A DNA stretch of 38,406 nt from positions 1 to 38,406 of the IMG/VR virus record IMGVR_UViG_3300024185_000019. One strand, 5' to 3'. Both the position numbers and the translations under genes were made by a program. Below, one piece after another: positions 1 to 8,725 of this stretch. Positions within the stretch are counted from its first letter, which is position 1; every line of letters begins with the position of its first letter. The stretch is from a virus. Under the pieces are notes generated by a model. The model was given only the letters and a program-made list of their open reading frames with translations, was not told the DNA's origin and did no database searches.

Positions 1-1837
1 CTTCACTCTCGTACTCATTAAGTAGCTCCCAATTAATATTAGCTGGCATCTTGGCAAGCATTTCTTCATACTCCTCTTGGGTGCAATCCTGATAAGGCGC
101 TTGCTGATAAGTATGATCTGAGTGTGGCAGAAATGATACACCTGACATCTCATCGAAGTGTTCATATACAAATGCACCCACAGCCATCCACTCAGCATCC
201 CGTACAGAGATAGTAACGCTAGGCTTATGCTCACACCATGAGCGTTGATACGTCAGCCACAACTCTAGCTGCTCTACTGCTGTCATGTCGTTACGTGTAA
301 CTGCACCACTGGGAGACTTTACAGGAAAGCTGAACACCACAGTAGAGTCAGGCTTCATAACGCAAGGCTCATTAGGAATTTCCTGATCAATCATGAACTG
401 TGTCAGAGGATCTTTATTGTCACCACGCACAGTACGAATATAATAGGGGCTGTGACGAGCATGTATTCCACTAGCAGAATCAACCAGTTGTGATACCGTA
501 CCCGAAGGTTTAACGCAGCTGATAGCAGCACTGACAGGGATGCCAAGCAACTCAGCCCACTCAGCGTTAGTAGCCACAGCGATGGATCGTAAATGCTCAA
601 GTGTCTTCTCCAATCCTCTGTTTTCATGTGTCATTAAAGGGTTGTCCATGATGCCTGTCATAGACACGCCAAGCAACCTCTCTTCTGCTGTGTTCTTCTG
701 CCATACCTTACGTAAGTAGGGAAACTTAATCATGGTAGACTGAATTGTACCCAAGATTGTAGCTAGGCGTACCTTACGTTCAAGATCATCAATGGTATCT
801 GTAGCACGTACAACACACTCCGTTAAGTTACAAAATTGATACGGACGTAAAATTATTTCAGAACAAGGGTTTGTACCAAAATCATAGTTAGGATCACGCC
901 TACCAAACTTAGCTGCTTGCTTCTTGGATGCTTCACGATTAAAGATGCCACGCTCACCAGACTTAGACTCAACCAGAGACAACCACTCACGCATGAATGT
1001 TTCCATGTCTGGCTTCTCACTGTATGATACAGAATTATTAGCCAAGGCACGATGTCCTGCAGTCTCCCACCATTGACCTGACTTAGCATATCGCATACGA
1101 TCATCACTAAGATTAGACAATGAGATCATAGCTGAACGCCTCACCCCACCCACGACAACGATCTGACCAATAAAGCACATCAAGTCGTGACATTCCATAG
1201 ATGATAGCTTGCGTCCCTGTGCGGCCTTGAATGTAGATACAGCAAAGTTAAACAATTCTATAAGAGGCGCTGGGCCTGATGCTCTACCGCCAAACGTTTT
1301 AAGCCTTGCACCTGCAGGGCGTACCTGAGATACATCCCACTTAGGTATTTCACCAGCCCAAAGGAGTGCAAGAACTTGACGGAACCCCTTAGCCCAGCCT
1401 TCCTTACTGTCCTTAACGACAACGATAGACTCACTCTCGAACAACTCAGGCACTTCTGGGAGCTTGCTGATGAACTGGCGCTCAACGGAGAATCCAACTC
1501 CAGTCCCGCAGAGGAGAATGTACATAGCCTCATCGAAGGACTTAGGGTCATCTACGGGTAAGTAGCTACAGTTGTAGCCTGCAGTGTTGTCACGATCAAG
1601 CGCTGGGCCTGCTGTCATCATTGCCCTCATAGATGGCATGATCTCTTGTCCAAGGATAGCTTGCTCAAGGTCTTTGATTAGGCTGTTCTTTATACCCCCT
1701 ACTGCTTTAGCTACTACATTATTCATGTAGCGTGATACTGTTTCACTATATGACTCACGCCCTTTACCGTCGAAGTATTTTGCGTACCGCGACTTGTGGA
1801 TGAATGCTTGGTAATCTGTTGGTAATTCGTTGCTCAT
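1..1837 (-). CDS. Class II (adenosylcobalamin-dependent) ribonucleotide reductase, partial
   Basis: Reduces ribonucleotides to deoxyribonucleotides for phage DNA synthesis in the host cytoplasm, using B12. The reading frame is open from ATG 1837 to the window edge (612 codons, C-terminus missing). Active-site landmarks match the monomeric Lactobacillus-type RTPR: Cys90 (YNCSYLP), then NPCSEI with Cys325 and Glu327, then Cys336 eleven residues later, the spacing of the family's Cys408/Glu410/Cys419. These would be the redox pair, the thiyl-radical cysteine and the general-base Glu. The ATG overlaps the mazG stop as ATGA, so translation is probably coupled. The family is about 740 residues, so about 130 residues and the C-terminal redox cysteines lie outside the window. 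The class II assignment rests on these motifs. Confidence 0.93.
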   Translation of the reverse strand, partial: MSNELPTDYQAFIHKSRYAKYFDGKGRESYSETVSRYMNNVVAKAVGGIKNSLIKDLEQAILGQEIMPSMRAMMTAGPALDRDNTAGYNCSYLPVDDPKSFDEAMYILLCGTGVGFSVERQFISKLPEVPELFESESIVVVKDSKEGWAKGFRQVLALLWAGEIPKWDVSQVRPAGARLKTFGGRASGPAPLIELFNFAVSTFKAAQGRKLSSMECHDLMCFIGQIVVVGGVRRSAMISLSNLSDDRMRYAKSGQWWETAGHRALANNSVSYSEKPDMETFMREWLSLVESKSGERGIFNREASKKQAAKFGRRDPNYDFGTNPCSEIILRPYQFCNLTECVVRATDTIDDLERKVRLATILGTIQSTMIKFPYLRKVWQKNTAEERLLGVSMTGIMDNPLMTHENRGLEKTLEHLRSIAVATNAEWAELLGIPVSAAISCVKPSGTVSQLVDSASGIHARHSPYYIRTVRGDNKDPLTQFMIDQEIPNEPCVMKPDSTVVFSFPVKSPSGAVTRNDMTAVEQLELWLTYQRSWCEHKPSVTISVRDAEWMAVGAFVYEHFDEMSGVSFLPHSDHTYQQAPYQDCTQEEYEEMLAKMPANINWELLNEYESE

Positions 1838-2193
1838 CTGTTGTCTCCTGATCCTTTAATAACACCCCGTCTTGCACGGCTGTCTAGTTTTTCCATGTTA
1901 GCCTGCAGTACTTCTGTTAGGTCACTGTTAAAGTAATTGGCTAGGGCAGTAACGTAGAACACTACATCACCTAACTCTTTGACTAGTTCATCTGGTGAGA
2001 CTTTTGTAGAATCACGCAGCATCTTCTTGATCTTCTCTGCTACCTCACCTGCTTCACCTACTAAGCCTAGTGTGTTCTCAACTAAGCGTGTCTCGCCTTC
2101 TGTGACGATCTTACCTTCAACCCAGTATGAATAATCCTGAGTATTAACGTCTGCCATTGCAGCGAATGCGTCTATGTCTTCCTGAGTAATCAT
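1834..2193 (-). CDS. mazG: MazG-like nucleotide pyrophosphohydrolase
   Basis: 119-residue all-alpha NTP pyrophosphatase-like protein. The metal-binding signature is visible: Glu47, Glu50 and Glu53 (GEAGEVAEK) followed by Glu73-x-x-Asp76 (ELGDV), the ExxE-n-ExxD pattern of MazG. Family members hydrolyse nucleoside triphosphates to monophosphates; phage versions have been proposed to reshape the nucleotide or ppGpp pool, which is not settled. It sits between a 55-residue unknown gene and the ribonucleotide reductase, with ATGA overlaps at both ends, consistent with a nucleotide-metabolism role. Confidence 0.9.
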   Translation of the reverse strand: MITQEDIDAFAAMADVNTQDYSYWVEGKIVTEGETRLVENTLGLVGEAGEVAEKIKKMLRDSTKVSPDELVKELGDVVFYVTALANYFNSDLTEVLQANMEKLDSRARRGVIKGSGDNR

Positions 2194-2357
2194 TGTCTCT
2201 CTCTCACGTTTAAGTTTTCTATTTCAATATCATCTATGTCATAGATAACATCTGTAATTAAGTCATGAATGTCTTGTTCATGGTTATCTTCATATGCAGA
2301 TAGTATGTTGTTACTGTCATCTATCTTAGCAACAAAGGTTATACTAAACTTCTTCAT
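2190..2357 (-). CDS. Small acidic hypothetical protein (55 aa)
   Basis: Short reading frame that fills the gap between two genes exactly. Its ATG at 2357 overlaps the upstream stop as ATGA and its own TGA overlaps the mazG ATG as ATGA. The product starts MKKFSITFVAKIDD and ends NLNVRERQ; the middle is rich in Asp, Glu and Ile (DLITDVIYDIDDIEIE). No family recognised. The double coupling is the main evidence that it is real; the pattern of beta strand then acidic helix resembles other small phage proteins of this arm (for example the product at 8371-8610), but no homology can be claimed. Confidence 0.7.
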   Translation of the reverse strand: MKKFSITFVAKIDDSNNILSAYEDNHEQDIHDLITDVIYDIDDIEIENLNVRERQ

Positions 2358-2707
2358 GCATTCCCCTCTGTCTTTGTCCAGCGCCCTAGTGTGTAGACGT
2401 TGCCCTCTACTTCAACAGCATTGTCTGCTTCAAACTCTTCCTCTGCCTCTGCAAACTCATCAGGGAACATGGCTTGCATTATATCCGTTCTTAAGTCAGC
2501 GAAGTCTTCCCAAGCATCAGGGTAAAGCTCTAGGAACTTCTGTGCTGCAGACATAGTGAGTGCCTCATCTAGTGCAGCCCTCATACCATCTGCAGAACCA
2601 GCAGAACCAAACACCATACCTGTCTTGATGTTACCGTTCCACTCACCTTCTTCAATCACAGGGGATAATACTATAGCTACATCACCAGGTTTAATCTCGT
2701 AAGCCAT
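2354..2707 (-). CDS. Hypothetical phage protein (117 aa)
   Basis: Start set at ATG 2707 (MAYEIKPGDVAIVLSP). The frame is open further upstream, but this ATG follows a clear AGGAGAGAG ribosome-binding site and shares one base with the endonuclease I stop (TAATG). The product looks globular: an N-terminal beta-rich segment, then an acidic helical region (residues about 55-100) with the run EEEFEADNAVEVEG, ending LGRWTKTEGNA. No known domain recognised. Its position between the endonuclease and mazG suggests a role in nucleic-acid or nucleotide metabolism, but that is only context. Confidence 0.8.
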   Translation of the reverse strand: MAYEIKPGDVAIVLSPVIEEGEWNGNIKTGMVFGSAGSADGMRAALDEALTMSAAQKFLELYPDAWEDFADLRTDIMQAMFPDEFAEAEEEFEADNAVEVEGNVYTLGRWTKTEGNA

Positions 2708-3135
2708 TACTCTCTCCTCTTTACTTTGACACGTTGCTCTTTCATACGCTTGCCCTTTTCTTTCAGCCACTGTTCAGGTATCACACGATGCGCCCATTTG
2801 AAACCCTTCTGATCACACCAATCGCAGTACCTACTCTTAGCTCCCTTGTAAAGCTTTGAATTAGCATTACTAAATACAAAACGAATATCTAGTGTAGGAT
2901 GCTGTCGCTGTATCTCTATATGCTTACGCCTATCTGCAGCAGAAAACAAGCCCTTCATCTCAATTATTATGCCATTGTCTAACTCAAAGTCAGGTGTGTA
3001 AGTACGATACTTTAGATCCTCCCATTCTATCTTTAGCTTTTCATAGGCTACGATCTTCTGCCTGTCCTTGAGGTACGCAGCAGCCTCAACTTCAAGACCA
3101 CTGCGATACAAGCGAGAGTTATGTCTTCTAGCCAT
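2707..3135 (-). CDS. Endonuclease I, T7 gp3-like Holliday junction resolvase
   Basis: 142-residue PD-(D/E)xK endonuclease that resolves branched DNA and, in T7, helps degrade host DNA. The sequence follows T7 gp3 closely: SGLE with Glu15, YTPDF with Asp49, IIEMKG with Glu59 and Lys61, then RRKHIEIQRQHPTLDIRFVF and KLYKGAKSRYCDWC. These match T7 catalytic Glu20, Asp55, Glu65 and Lys67 in residue and spacing. The ATG overlaps the end of the Cas4/RecB-like nuclease gene by 8 bases (ATGGCTAG) and the stop shares a base with the next ATG. The C-terminal 20 residues are Lys/Arg-rich and may bind DNA. Confidence 0.95.
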   Translation of the reverse strand: MARRHNSRLYRSGLEVEAAAYLKDRQKIVAYEKLKIEWEDLKYRTYTPDFELDNGIIIEMKGLFSAADRRKHIEIQRQHPTLDIRFVFSNANSKLYKGAKSRYCDWCDQKGFKWAHRVIPEQWLKEKGKRMKEQRVKVKRRE

Positions 3136-3994
3136 CTAAGTACTCAGGTGCAATGTAAGTATAGTCTACCTCTTGTGGGTTCTTAGACTTACTAGGGATG
3201 CTAGGCCGTGGCTGCAGGCTAGTGTGGCACTTGTGCTTGAAGCTACAGAACTTACATGATGATGGTAACACCCAGTTGCCTGTCTTCTTACGGTAGAATG
3301 TCTCTTCTACTGGTTCATAGCAACGCTCAAACGGTTCATCGTTATCTATGTAATCAGCTAAGGCTTGGATGTCAGCCAGCACGGCTTCCCTGTCCACCTC
3401 AGAGGCGTCTACGTACTTGAAGTGACCATTAGCCTTGTTCACTGCCCACCAGCCACCTACATCCTTTCCAGCGGCCTCTGCGTAGCCCACAAGCTGTGCC
3501 ACGTACCCAAAGCTGTCACCCTGAGAGAGTGTCTCAAAGGATGCAAACTTGTTATCGTATGACCAAGGTGATGCAGACTTAACATCATCAATACGCCCAT
3601 CCAACTCCATGTCATACTCACCCTTGATCTTCTGACCGTTAGGCAGGTTAAGTACAACCTTGTCATTGTCTTTGAAGTCTACCCCTGCTGCACGTAGCAG
3701 TCCCTTGAACACAGCCTCAACAATATCACCAAGGATCATATTCATTAGGAAGTGTGGTGGGAAGGGTGTCTTACCCTCTGGATCATTCTTCTCAAACCAT
3801 AGCTGGCACTTAGGCTTACCAATGTTAGACATACGCAGTCGGAAGTTATCACGTGGGCCTGAGTTGAACTGCTTGTCCATAGCTGCCTCAACGTCAGCGG
3901 CAACCTGTTTGGTTACCGCCTCCGTCATTGTTGCTTCACCAGCCATGGCCTTCTGTAAGAAGTTAAAGACCATTAGTTCTGCTGGATGATTCAT
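3128..3994 (-). CDS. Cas4/RecB-like PD-(D/E)xK nuclease with predicted Fe-S cluster
   Basis: 288-residue nuclease, probably a DNA exonuclease for recombination or host DNA breakdown. Visible motifs: LDGRIDDVKSAS with Asp132, Asp137 and Lys139 (the catalytic D...DxK core) and a RecB-type QxxxY motif (Gln167, Tyr171). Four cysteines are placed as in Cas4/AddB proteins: Cys63 (KPKCQLWF) far upstream, then Cys247, Cys250 and Cys256 (CxxC-x5-C), which would hold a 4Fe-4S cluster closing the nuclease domain. It lies between the putative ssDNA-binding gene (TAATG junction) and endonuclease I, a T7-like recombination/maturation cluster. The precise direction of cleavage cannot be read from sequence. 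Confidence 0.9.
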   Translation of the reverse strand: MNHPAELMVFNFLQKAMAGEATMTEAVTKQVAADVEAAMDKQFNSGPRDNFRLRMSNIGKPKCQLWFEKNDPEGKTPFPPHFLMNMILGDIVEAVFKGLLRAAGVDFKDNDKVVLNLPNGQKIKGEYDMELDGRIDDVKSASPWSYDNKFASFETLSQGDSFGYVAQLVGYAEAAGKDVGGWWAVNKANGHFKYVDASEVDREAVLADIQALADYIDNDEPFERCYEPVEETFYRKKTGNWVLPSSCKFCSFKHKCHTSLQPRPSIPSKSKNPQEVDYTYIAPEYLDG

Positions 3995-4869
3995 TATTCC
4001 ACCTCAATGAAGTCGTTGTTGAGAATGTCATTAACCATAGCCTCATCAGAGGCAGACATACCCTTATTGCTACGCTCATTGTGTAGATCCAGAACCTTGC
4101 CATTCATGTACTCAACAAGATCAATGAAGTCTTTTAGTGTATCATTGTCACTGTCAGACAGATCAACGCTACTACCTAGCTTGGCTTCAATCCTACCAAA
4201 CTTAGCACCTGTAGGAATACTATCCTCTACACCCATCATTTTAATGGTAGACATGATAGGTAAGAGATTCTTACGGTTCAAGCCATTCAGTACAGCATCA
4301 ATGCTCTTGAGTGAGTCACGGTTCTTAACATCCATGACCACAGGCACATCAGTAAAGTTACCTGTCACAGGCTCACCCTTGTCATTGATAGGGTTGTCTA
4401 GTGTGACTGTGGCAAAGAATACCTTGACACGCTTGACTGTACGCATGATCTGTTTGGTAGCCTCAGGTAGTGACTGGAAGTCTTCGATGTATCCAGTAGG
4501 ACGCCCAAGGTTAAACCCACCAACGCTATCCTTCATGTCACCGTTGAGTGAGTTAGACATGATAGACTTCTCCATCTCCTCTGTCTCACTGTTCCAGCGC
4601 TGCCACTGATTACGTTGAGCAAATATACGTAGGGTAATACCGTTGCTGTATACCTTATCCTCACCCTGGACTAAAGTGAAAGCACCGATTGGTACAACCT
4701 CTGTCTTGATTGTCTTACCGTTAAACTCAACCTCACCCATGATAGGCTGGTGGATCATACCGACACGTGCGATAGATGGTGTAGCCTGCTGTGCTGGTGC
4801 GGAAGACACACCCATAAGCTCAGCCATAGACTGTCCACGATCTGCTGCGATTTGTAGTTCATTGCTCAT
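3994..4869 (-). CDS. Putative single-stranded DNA-binding protein
   Basis: 291 residues, no catalytic motif recognised. It starts after a strong AAAAGGATATAGAA ribosome site. Residues about 35-185 look beta-rich and ordered (GEVEFNGKTIKTEVVPIG, VKVFFATVTLD, DVPVVMDVK), and the C-terminus is acidic and short (NDILNNDFIEVE). An acidic tail is typical of phage ssDNA-binding proteins such as T7 gp2.5, and the gene lies between PolA and two recombination nucleases, as in T7 the ssDNA-binding gene precedes endonuclease I. Function is inferred from position and tail only; a recombination mediator or an exonuclease partner is an alternative. Confidence 0.6.
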   Translation of the reverse strand: MSNELQIAADRGQSMAELMGVSSAPAQQATPSIARVGMIHQPIMGEVEFNGKTIKTEVVPIGAFTLVQGEDKVYSNGITLRIFAQRNQWQRWNSETEEMEKSIMSNSLNGDMKDSVGGFNLGRPTGYIEDFQSLPEATKQIMRTVKRVKVFFATVTLDNPINDKGEPVTGNFTDVPVVMDVKNRDSLKSIDAVLNGLNRKNLLPIMSTIKMMGVEDSIPTGAKFGRIEAKLGSSVDLSDSDNDTLKDFIDLVEYMNGKVLDLHNERSNKGMSASDEAMVNDILNNDFIEVE

Positions 4870-4912
4870 TTCTATATCCTTTTAATAGAGTCAAAGAGTA
4901 CCTAGTTATACC

Positions 4913-6961
4913 TCATACATCCACTGTGTCAAGCCAGTTTGGCCCGATTTTAGCTTCTAATAATAGTGGTACATTCATTCTTACTCCATACACTGACTCA
5001 ACTAGATCAGTCAAGCCCTCATTCATATCATTTACCATACCTAATACCTGATCTACTTCATCAGGGTGTATATCAATAACTGTTGAGTCATGTACAGTAT
5101 TTACCAGACAGGATTGCATAGGCTCAAGACGCCTGTACATCTCATTAAGCACAACAGGTACAACATCACCTGTTGCAAAGCCCTGCACTGGATAGTTCTT
5201 GATCATAGTGAAGTGTGTTACACTCCCGTTTGACCTACGAGATATGTCAGGGAAAGCATACTGCCTGCCTGATACGTTAGTAATCTTATTGAAGCGCATT
5301 GCCTCCTCACCTAAATTCTTATGCCATGCTGCAATTCCCTTATACTTATCAATGAATTGAATGTAGTAGGCCTCCTCTGCCTTACTTCTACCATATCCTG
5401 TAGCCCCGAAGAGAGGAGCGAAGGTATGTTCCTTGGCTTGCTGGCGCGTTGTAGGCTGGCCTGCATCAGAGATAACCTTGGCTGTGTAACTGTGTACATC
5501 AAAGCCTGTGTTAATCTCCTCAATAGCAGTCTCATCCTGTGACAAGAATGCTGCCGCCCTAAACTCAAGCTGGGCAAAGTCAGATTCACATATGTAACCG
5601 CCATCCCAGCGAGACACGAACACACGCTTAACAGGGAATGTACCCCCACGTGGCATGTTCTGCATGTTAGGTTCCTTACCACTGAAACGTCCAGTAGCTG
5701 TCACACTCTGAGTGAGCGTGGCGTGTAAGAAACCATCATCCTTTGAGTAAATACCTATGCCATCCACAAACGTAGACAGATAGCTGCTGATAGCAGAGAA
5801 GCGTAGGTAGTCTTGCAGGAATGAAACAGCCTCATCCTTGTTGTGTGTCTTGGCTGTACCAATCAGGAGCGTCAGCTTATCCTTACTTGTACTGAACCCA
5901 TTGGCACTGACCCACTTCTTACTAGGTGCAGAGAACCGCAACCCAGCAATCTGTTGTGTCTGAGTAAGCTGGAACCCACGAGTGTCACAGTCCTTGCACT
6001 TGTTGGGCTTAGCAAACTTAGTGCCATCCTTCTTGGTCTTGTATGTCTTGCCTAAACCCTCACAGGTAGGGCAGGTGAATGCCTTGGTACGATAGATAGG
6101 ATGGCTGTTGGAGTTTACTGCTGAGCGAAATTCAGCGGGTGTGTTGGTGAACTCAAACAGTCCAGCCCATTCCTTCTTGTTATTCATACGAACACTAAAC
6201 ACAACCTGAGACATCTGCTCTGGTGAGTTGATATTGATAGGCGTGTCACCCATAAGCTCACGCACCTTACTCTGAAGTCGTGTCTCTAGCTCTGATCGTT
6301 CATCCTCAAACTGCTTTCTAACTTTTTCTAGTTCTTCAAGATCCACCCTGATTCCTGACATGTACATTCTGGTGAGGGTCTTGCAGGTATCGAAGGTAAC
6401 ATCTCTGACTGTGTGAAGGGACTTACTTTCTGGGGTAGCGTAGTCTGCTTCGATAGAGTGGAACAACTCACTAGTTGTGAGCAGGTCAGCCCTAAGATAA
6501 AGGCTAAGCTTACTGAGATCAGTTTCATTTGTGTTGATACCTTTCTTGATACATGTAGACAGGTAGTCTTCCTTTTGCTCAGCAAGGTCACGGCGTATGG
6601 CACAGGCGCTAAGAGAGATAGCATCCTTCTGCCCACGTAGAAGTAAATACTCTGCAAGCATGGTGTCATAGATAGGGCCATCATAGGTGAAGCCACTTTC
6701 CCACAGCCACATTAAGTCATGCCTAGCGTTGTGCATGATGAGCAAGGTTGTCATGTCAAGAACACTCTGTATCAATGCACGGCCTGCACCTGATGTATCC
6801 TTAGCTTCATTGTGATCTAATGTTACAATATGTAACTCTTCGTGATTGTCAGCATTGACCATGCCAACCTGAGTCAGCGTGTTGGTAGGCTCAAAGGGAT
6901 CGTTAAAGATCTTGCCATCCCTCCAAGTCACACTGTTCTCAACGTCTAATACTAGTCTCAT
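4913..6961 (-). CDS. polA: Family A DNA polymerase with DnaJ-type zinc insertion
   Basis: Replicative polymerase, 682 residues. The N-terminal 3'-5' exonuclease keeps Asp6/Glu8 (LVLDVEN), Asp82 (HNARHDLMWL), Asp99 (IYDTMLAEYLL) and Tyr155/Asp159. The polymerase domain has TGRFS (424-428), motif A with Asp461 (SDFAQLEFRAA), the O-helix RQQAKEHTF (Arg506, Lys510, Phe514 at the position equivalent to E. coli 762) and motif C HDS (His624-Asp625). Between the two domains, residues 297-330 hold CPTCEGLG and CKDCDTRGF, a four-cysteine DnaJ-like zinc module. This fusion is characteristic of HMO-2011-type phages. It begins 10 bases after the helicase gene, with a GGAGATAG ribosome site. Confidence 0.97.
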   Translation of the reverse strand: MRLVLDVENSVTWRDGKIFNDPFEPTNTLTQVGMVNADNHEELHIVTLDHNEAKDTSGAGRALIQSVLDMTTLLIMHNARHDLMWLWESGFTYDGPIYDTMLAEYLLLRGQKDAISLSACAIRRDLAEQKEDYLSTCIKKGINTNETDLSKLSLYLRADLLTTSELFHSIEADYATPESKSLHTVRDVTFDTCKTLTRMYMSGIRVDLEELEKVRKQFEDERSELETRLQSKVRELMGDTPININSPEQMSQVVFSVRMNNKKEWAGLFEFTNTPAEFRSAVNSNSHPIYRTKAFTCPTCEGLGKTYKTKKDGTKFAKPNKCKDCDTRGFQLTQTQQIAGLRFSAPSKKWVSANGFSTSKDKLTLLIGTAKTHNKDEAVSFLQDYLRFSAISSYLSTFVDGIGIYSKDDGFLHATLTQSVTATGRFSGKEPNMQNMPRGGTFPVKRVFVSRWDGGYICESDFAQLEFRAAAFLSQDETAIEEINTGFDVHSYTAKVISDAGQPTTRQQAKEHTFAPLFGATGYGRSKAEEAYYIQFIDKYKGIAAWHKNLGEEAMRFNKITNVSGRQYAFPDISRRSNGSVTHFTMIKNYPVQGFATGDVVPVVLNEMYRRLEPMQSCLVNTVHDSTVIDIHPDEVDQVLGMVNDMNEGLTDLVESVYGVRMNVPLLLEAKIGPNWLDTVDV

Positions 6962-6970
6962 GTCTATCTC

Positions 6971-8191
6971 CTAAGCCGTGTAGATAGAACGTGATCCATC
7001 TAGCACACAAGTAATCTTTCCCTGATACCCGTTTAGTTTGTTCTTTGCAAGGTTAAGATAGCGCACTGGATCTTCATCCTGCCCCTCAACTTGAGCAGCC
7101 TTACCAATAAGTACCATAAGGTCTGCTTCTGCAGCCTTGCCTGTCTTGCTGCCTTCCATCATAGACTGGTTAGGATCTGTCCTACCCTCTGCCTCTGCGC
7201 TTAACTGTGACATCCATATCACACAACAGTCATACTGTTTAGCAATGTTACGGGCATGGATAGCTGCAGCCTTGAGGGTAATGTCACTGCGCTCACTCTT
7301 CATGTCAGAGAACTTGTCACCCATGTCTAAAACAACAACATCAGGCTTCTCCTGTTTAACAACAGACTCAACCCATGCCATGCCCTTACCTGTGCTTTCC
7401 TTGAACATGATGTTCTTACGCACAGGCTCATAGCGCATACGTGCTAGGGCTTGGTTCTCTCTTACTTCCTTCATTGTCATATTAGCAGAGGCACTGACGT
7501 AACGTGACGCTACCCGTGTGTATGCTTCCTCATTGCAGAGGATAATACAACGTGCGCCTTGATGAGCGAAGCCACCATCAGCTGCGATAAGAGAGGCGTG
7601 GAAGGATGTCTTACCTGTGTTGGGACGTGCGCCTACTACAACAAGGTGACCACCACTGACACCCTCTACCTTACGGGCTAGGGTAGGTATGTTGAATGAC
7701 CAACGTGACTCAAGGGCGGTAGCATCTAGGATTGTATCAAGGTCATCATCTTCCCAGTCAACACGCAGGTTAGGCGTAAAGTCATTCTTGTATTCCTCAA
7801 GTAGATGACGCAGTGGCTCAAGGCTATTCTCTGTGCCATTCACGTAGTCAAAACCCAGGTTAGCCACAACATCCCCAACGTGCTGCTGAAATAAATGTGA
7901 CAGTGTGTCCTGTGCTATCTCTTCCTTGATAGGCTCCGCAATATCTATGCGGCGAAAGAGTGCATCATATGCTGTACGTGTGGCGGTGGTCATGCTCTGA
8001 TTCATACGGTTGAACACAGCCTGCAAGTCCTGCACATTCATGCTGCCATCGTATGTTTCCATGGCGCTGTCTAGTGCTTGCTTAATCTTGCGTACATCCT
8101 TACTAAAGATCTTGTCGGGGCAACGAATGCCCTTGTGTTGATTATAAAAGTCACGGTCAAGTAACGTTTTAATAAGAGCCAGTTCCATCAT
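6971..8191 (-). CDS. DnaB-like replicative helicase
   Basis: 406-residue hexameric helicase that unwinds DNA at the fork, probably partnering PolA and the separate primase. An N-terminal helical region (1-165) precedes a RecA-fold ATPase: Walker A GARPNTGKTS (187-196), the conserved Glu in CNEE (219-222), Walker B VVVLD (285-289), and a QL sensor (WMSQLSAEAEG, about 327-336). The C-terminal IGK...LAKNKLNGYQGK segment resembles the DNA-binding/arginine-finger end of DnaB. Two adjacent ATGs (8191, 8188) follow an AGGAGAGAA site; the first is used here. No primase zinc finger is present, unlike T7 gp4; a separate primase lies at 9861-10652. Confidence 0.93.
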   Translation of the reverse strand: MMELALIKTLLDRDFYNQHKGIRCPDKIFSKDVRKIKQALDSAMETYDGSMNVQDLQAVFNRMNQSMTTATRTAYDALFRRIDIAEPIKEEIAQDTLSHLFQQHVGDVVANLGFDYVNGTENSLEPLRHLLEEYKNDFTPNLRVDWEDDDLDTILDATALESRWSFNIPTLARKVEGVSGGHLVVVGARPNTGKTSFHASLIAADGGFAHQGARCIILCNEEAYTRVASRYVSASANMTMKEVRENQALARMRYEPVRKNIMFKESTGKGMAWVESVVKQEKPDVVVLDMGDKFSDMKSERSDITLKAAAIHARNIAKQYDCCVIWMSQLSAEAEGRTDPNQSMMEGSKTGKAAEADLMVLIGKAAQVEGQDEDPVRYLNLAKNKLNGYQGKITCVLDGSRSIYTA

Positions 8192-8381
8192 TGTTATTCT
8201 CTCCTACAATTATACGGTATATAACCTCAAGGGCCACTAGAGGCCACATGAGTGCAAATTTAATAGGGCCAGAATTATTCTCCTCAGGATCTTCTGGCTC
8301 TACCATGTGATATAGTAGTGGTACGGCTAACACATAAATGGATAAAGATCCAATCAAAAAGTACAAACCTTCATCGCTCAT
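8169..8381 (-). CDS. Small two-helix membrane protein (70 aa)
   Basis: Contains two hydrophobic segments, residues about 6-25 (LYFLIGSLSIYVLAVPLLYH) and 42-59 (FALMWPLVALEVIYRIIV), separated by an acidic loop (EPEDPEENNS). It would sit in the host inner membrane with both ends on the same side. The ATG follows GGAGTTAAGAC and overlaps the previous stop by 11 bases; the 3' end overlaps the helicase start by 23 bases. No family recognised; possible roles (host takeover, superinfection exclusion, membrane anchoring of replication) are speculation. Confidence 0.65.
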   Translation of the reverse strand: MSDEGLYFLIGSLSIYVLAVPLLYHMVEPEDPEENNSGPIKFALMWPLVALEVIYRIIVGENNNDGTGSY

Positions 8382-8610
8382 GTCTTAACTCCAAGTAATA
8401 CGCCCCTTCTTTGCTATTGTATGCAGCTATAATATCTAATAATTGTTGGCTACTCATGATTAACATTTGATAAGCATCCATTTCTGGTTCATACTGTCTC
8501 ATAAATACAACACCATCATCACCTAGTATAACCTCAACGTCTTCATGTTCATCATGCTGATCAAGTGTTGTGATTACAGAAGCATCTGATTCAAACTCAA
8601 CTGTGTACAT
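8371..8610 (-). CDS. Acidic hypothetical protein (79 aa)
   Basis: Starts at ATG 8610 after GGAGATCAACC. The product is strongly acidic in its first half (residues 5-30, DQHDEHEDVEVILGDDG) and ends with a helix-rich stretch (MLIMSSQQLLDIIAAYN) and LELRHER. No domain recognised. It overlaps its neighbours on both sides (14 bases with the 42-residue gene, 11 with the membrane protein), typical of this operon. Acidic small proteins can be DNA mimics, but there is no direct evidence here. Confidence 0.65.
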   Translation of the reverse strand: MYTVEFESDASVITTLDQHDEHEDVEVILGDDGVVFMRQYEPEMDAYQMLIMSSQQLLDIIAAYNSKEGAYYLELRHER

Positions 8611-8725
8611 CTGGTTGATCTCCTACAAGAATGTTTACGTGTGCCACGTTACCATCAACACGAGTGATGACAAACTCTAGACCAGCCTTAGTGAGTAACA
8701 ATCTTAGTTGACCTATAGGTATCAT
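8597..8725 (-). CDS. Very small hypothetical protein (42 aa)
   Basis: Reads MIPIGQLRLLLTKAGLEF then VITRVDGNVAHVNILVGD and ends DVHS. The ATG at 8725 overlaps the DUF3310 gene stop as ATGA and is preceded by GGAGAGGAGAAG, a very strong ribosome site; the end overlaps the next gene by 14 bases. This tight fit and the alternating helix/strand character support a real product. No homology is recognised. Confidence 0.55.
   Translation of the reverse strand: MIPIGQLRLLLTKAGLEFVITRVDGNVAHVNILVGDQPDVHS

Noticed and set aside
1258-1551. Open frames on both strands over the ribonucleotide reductase (and similar ones over polA, helicase and structural genes)
   Set aside because: They are shadows in other frames of a clearly conserved gene, with no ribosome sites or family features.
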